A stretch of 64,000 nucleotides of DNA from Flaccisagitta enflata. Lineage: Eukaryota; Chaetognatha; Sagittoidea; Aphragmophora. The translations under genes were made by a program, and so were the position numbers. Shown here piece by piece: positions 63,705 to 64,000 of this stretch (position 1 is its first letter; each line of letters opens with the position of its first letter). Below the pieces are notes generated by a model. The model searched no databases and was not told where the DNA came from. It saw only the letters and a list, made by a program, of their open reading frames with translations. The DNA lies in NCBI GenBank assembly GCA_965153355.1, contig OZ231126.1, positions 97,588,001 through 97,652,000 of the forward strand. The letters are read 5' to 3'.

Positions 63705-64000
63705 TAAAAATGATGAAACATGATGAATAAAATGATGTAAAATGATGTAAATTGATTTTAAATTGATGTAAAATGATGTTAATGATTTAGAATGATGTAG
63801 AATGATGTAAATGATGTAAGATGATGTAAAATGATTTAAAATGATGTGAAATGATGTAAATGATGTGAAATTAAGTAAAATGATGTTAAATGATGTAAAA
63901 TGATGTAAAATGATGTAAAATGATGTAAAATGATGTAAAATGATGTCAATGATGTAAATGATGTAAAATGATGTAAAATGATGTAAAATGGTAAAAAAAT
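63705..64000. repeat. 10-bp minisatellite ATGATGTAAA
   Basis: About 28 units, running off the end of the window. Confidence 0.92.

Overview
The window is nuclear DNA from a eukaryote with spliceosomal introns. Introns are GT-AG, exons are short (30-212 nt), introns run to several kb, and microsatellites ((TTG)n, (CAA)n, (TG)n, (TC)n, (GAAA)n) and mobile elements fill the non-coding sequence. The two recognisable genes, a FAM78-family protein and a receptor-type guanylate cyclase with a NIT ectodomain, suggest an animal or a close holozoan relative. I cannot name the species.

Layout. (1) 0.1-3.7 kb, + strand: four phase-compatible exons of a gene with a polyQ N-terminus and a CxxC...CxxC zinc ribbon like those of ISXO2/Merlin transposases; no catalytic part is seen. 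(2) 4.17-30.11 kb: a giant inverted repeat with arms of about 12.4 and 13.3 kb around a 240-bp spacer near 16.7 kb. Each arm carries a FAM78 gene and the 5' half of the guanylate cyclase gene. The right arm is intact; the left arm is cut inside a FAM78 exon and is decayed between about 7.4 and 12.1 kb. (3) 17.375-39.851 kb, + strand: a 21-exon guanylate cyclase model (812 codons, every junction phase-consistent) encoding an N-terminal cytosolic region, TM1, NIT domain, TM2, signalling helix, catalytic domain with guanylate-specificity residues, and a Pro-rich tail. The right-arm FAM78 gene lies antisense inside its ninth intron. (4) 40-64 kb: no gene recognised; a mosaic of non-autonomous DNA transposons, a SINE-like family and simple repeats.

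The most unusual pattern is local. Next to several exons the flanking intron holds tandem copies of the exon edge together with its splice site. These 'exon-edge echo arrays' occur at the acceptors of the TM1 exon (about 17 copies, 40 bp) and of exon 11 (4 extra copies, 83 bp), and at the donor of the catalytic exon 14 (3 extra copies, 42 bp). A weaker case is the donor of the polyQ exon. Exon 19 looks like a duplicated exon end that became an exon.

Besides transposon relics (hAT-like with a perfect 8-bp target duplication, piggyBac-like at TTAA with a related empty site, Tc1-like at TA), there is a SINE-like family whose two ends pair through a 9-10 bp stem with compensatory changes between copies. 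All exon boundaries were read by eye from splice motifs, reading phase and family resemblance; no transcript evidence was available.
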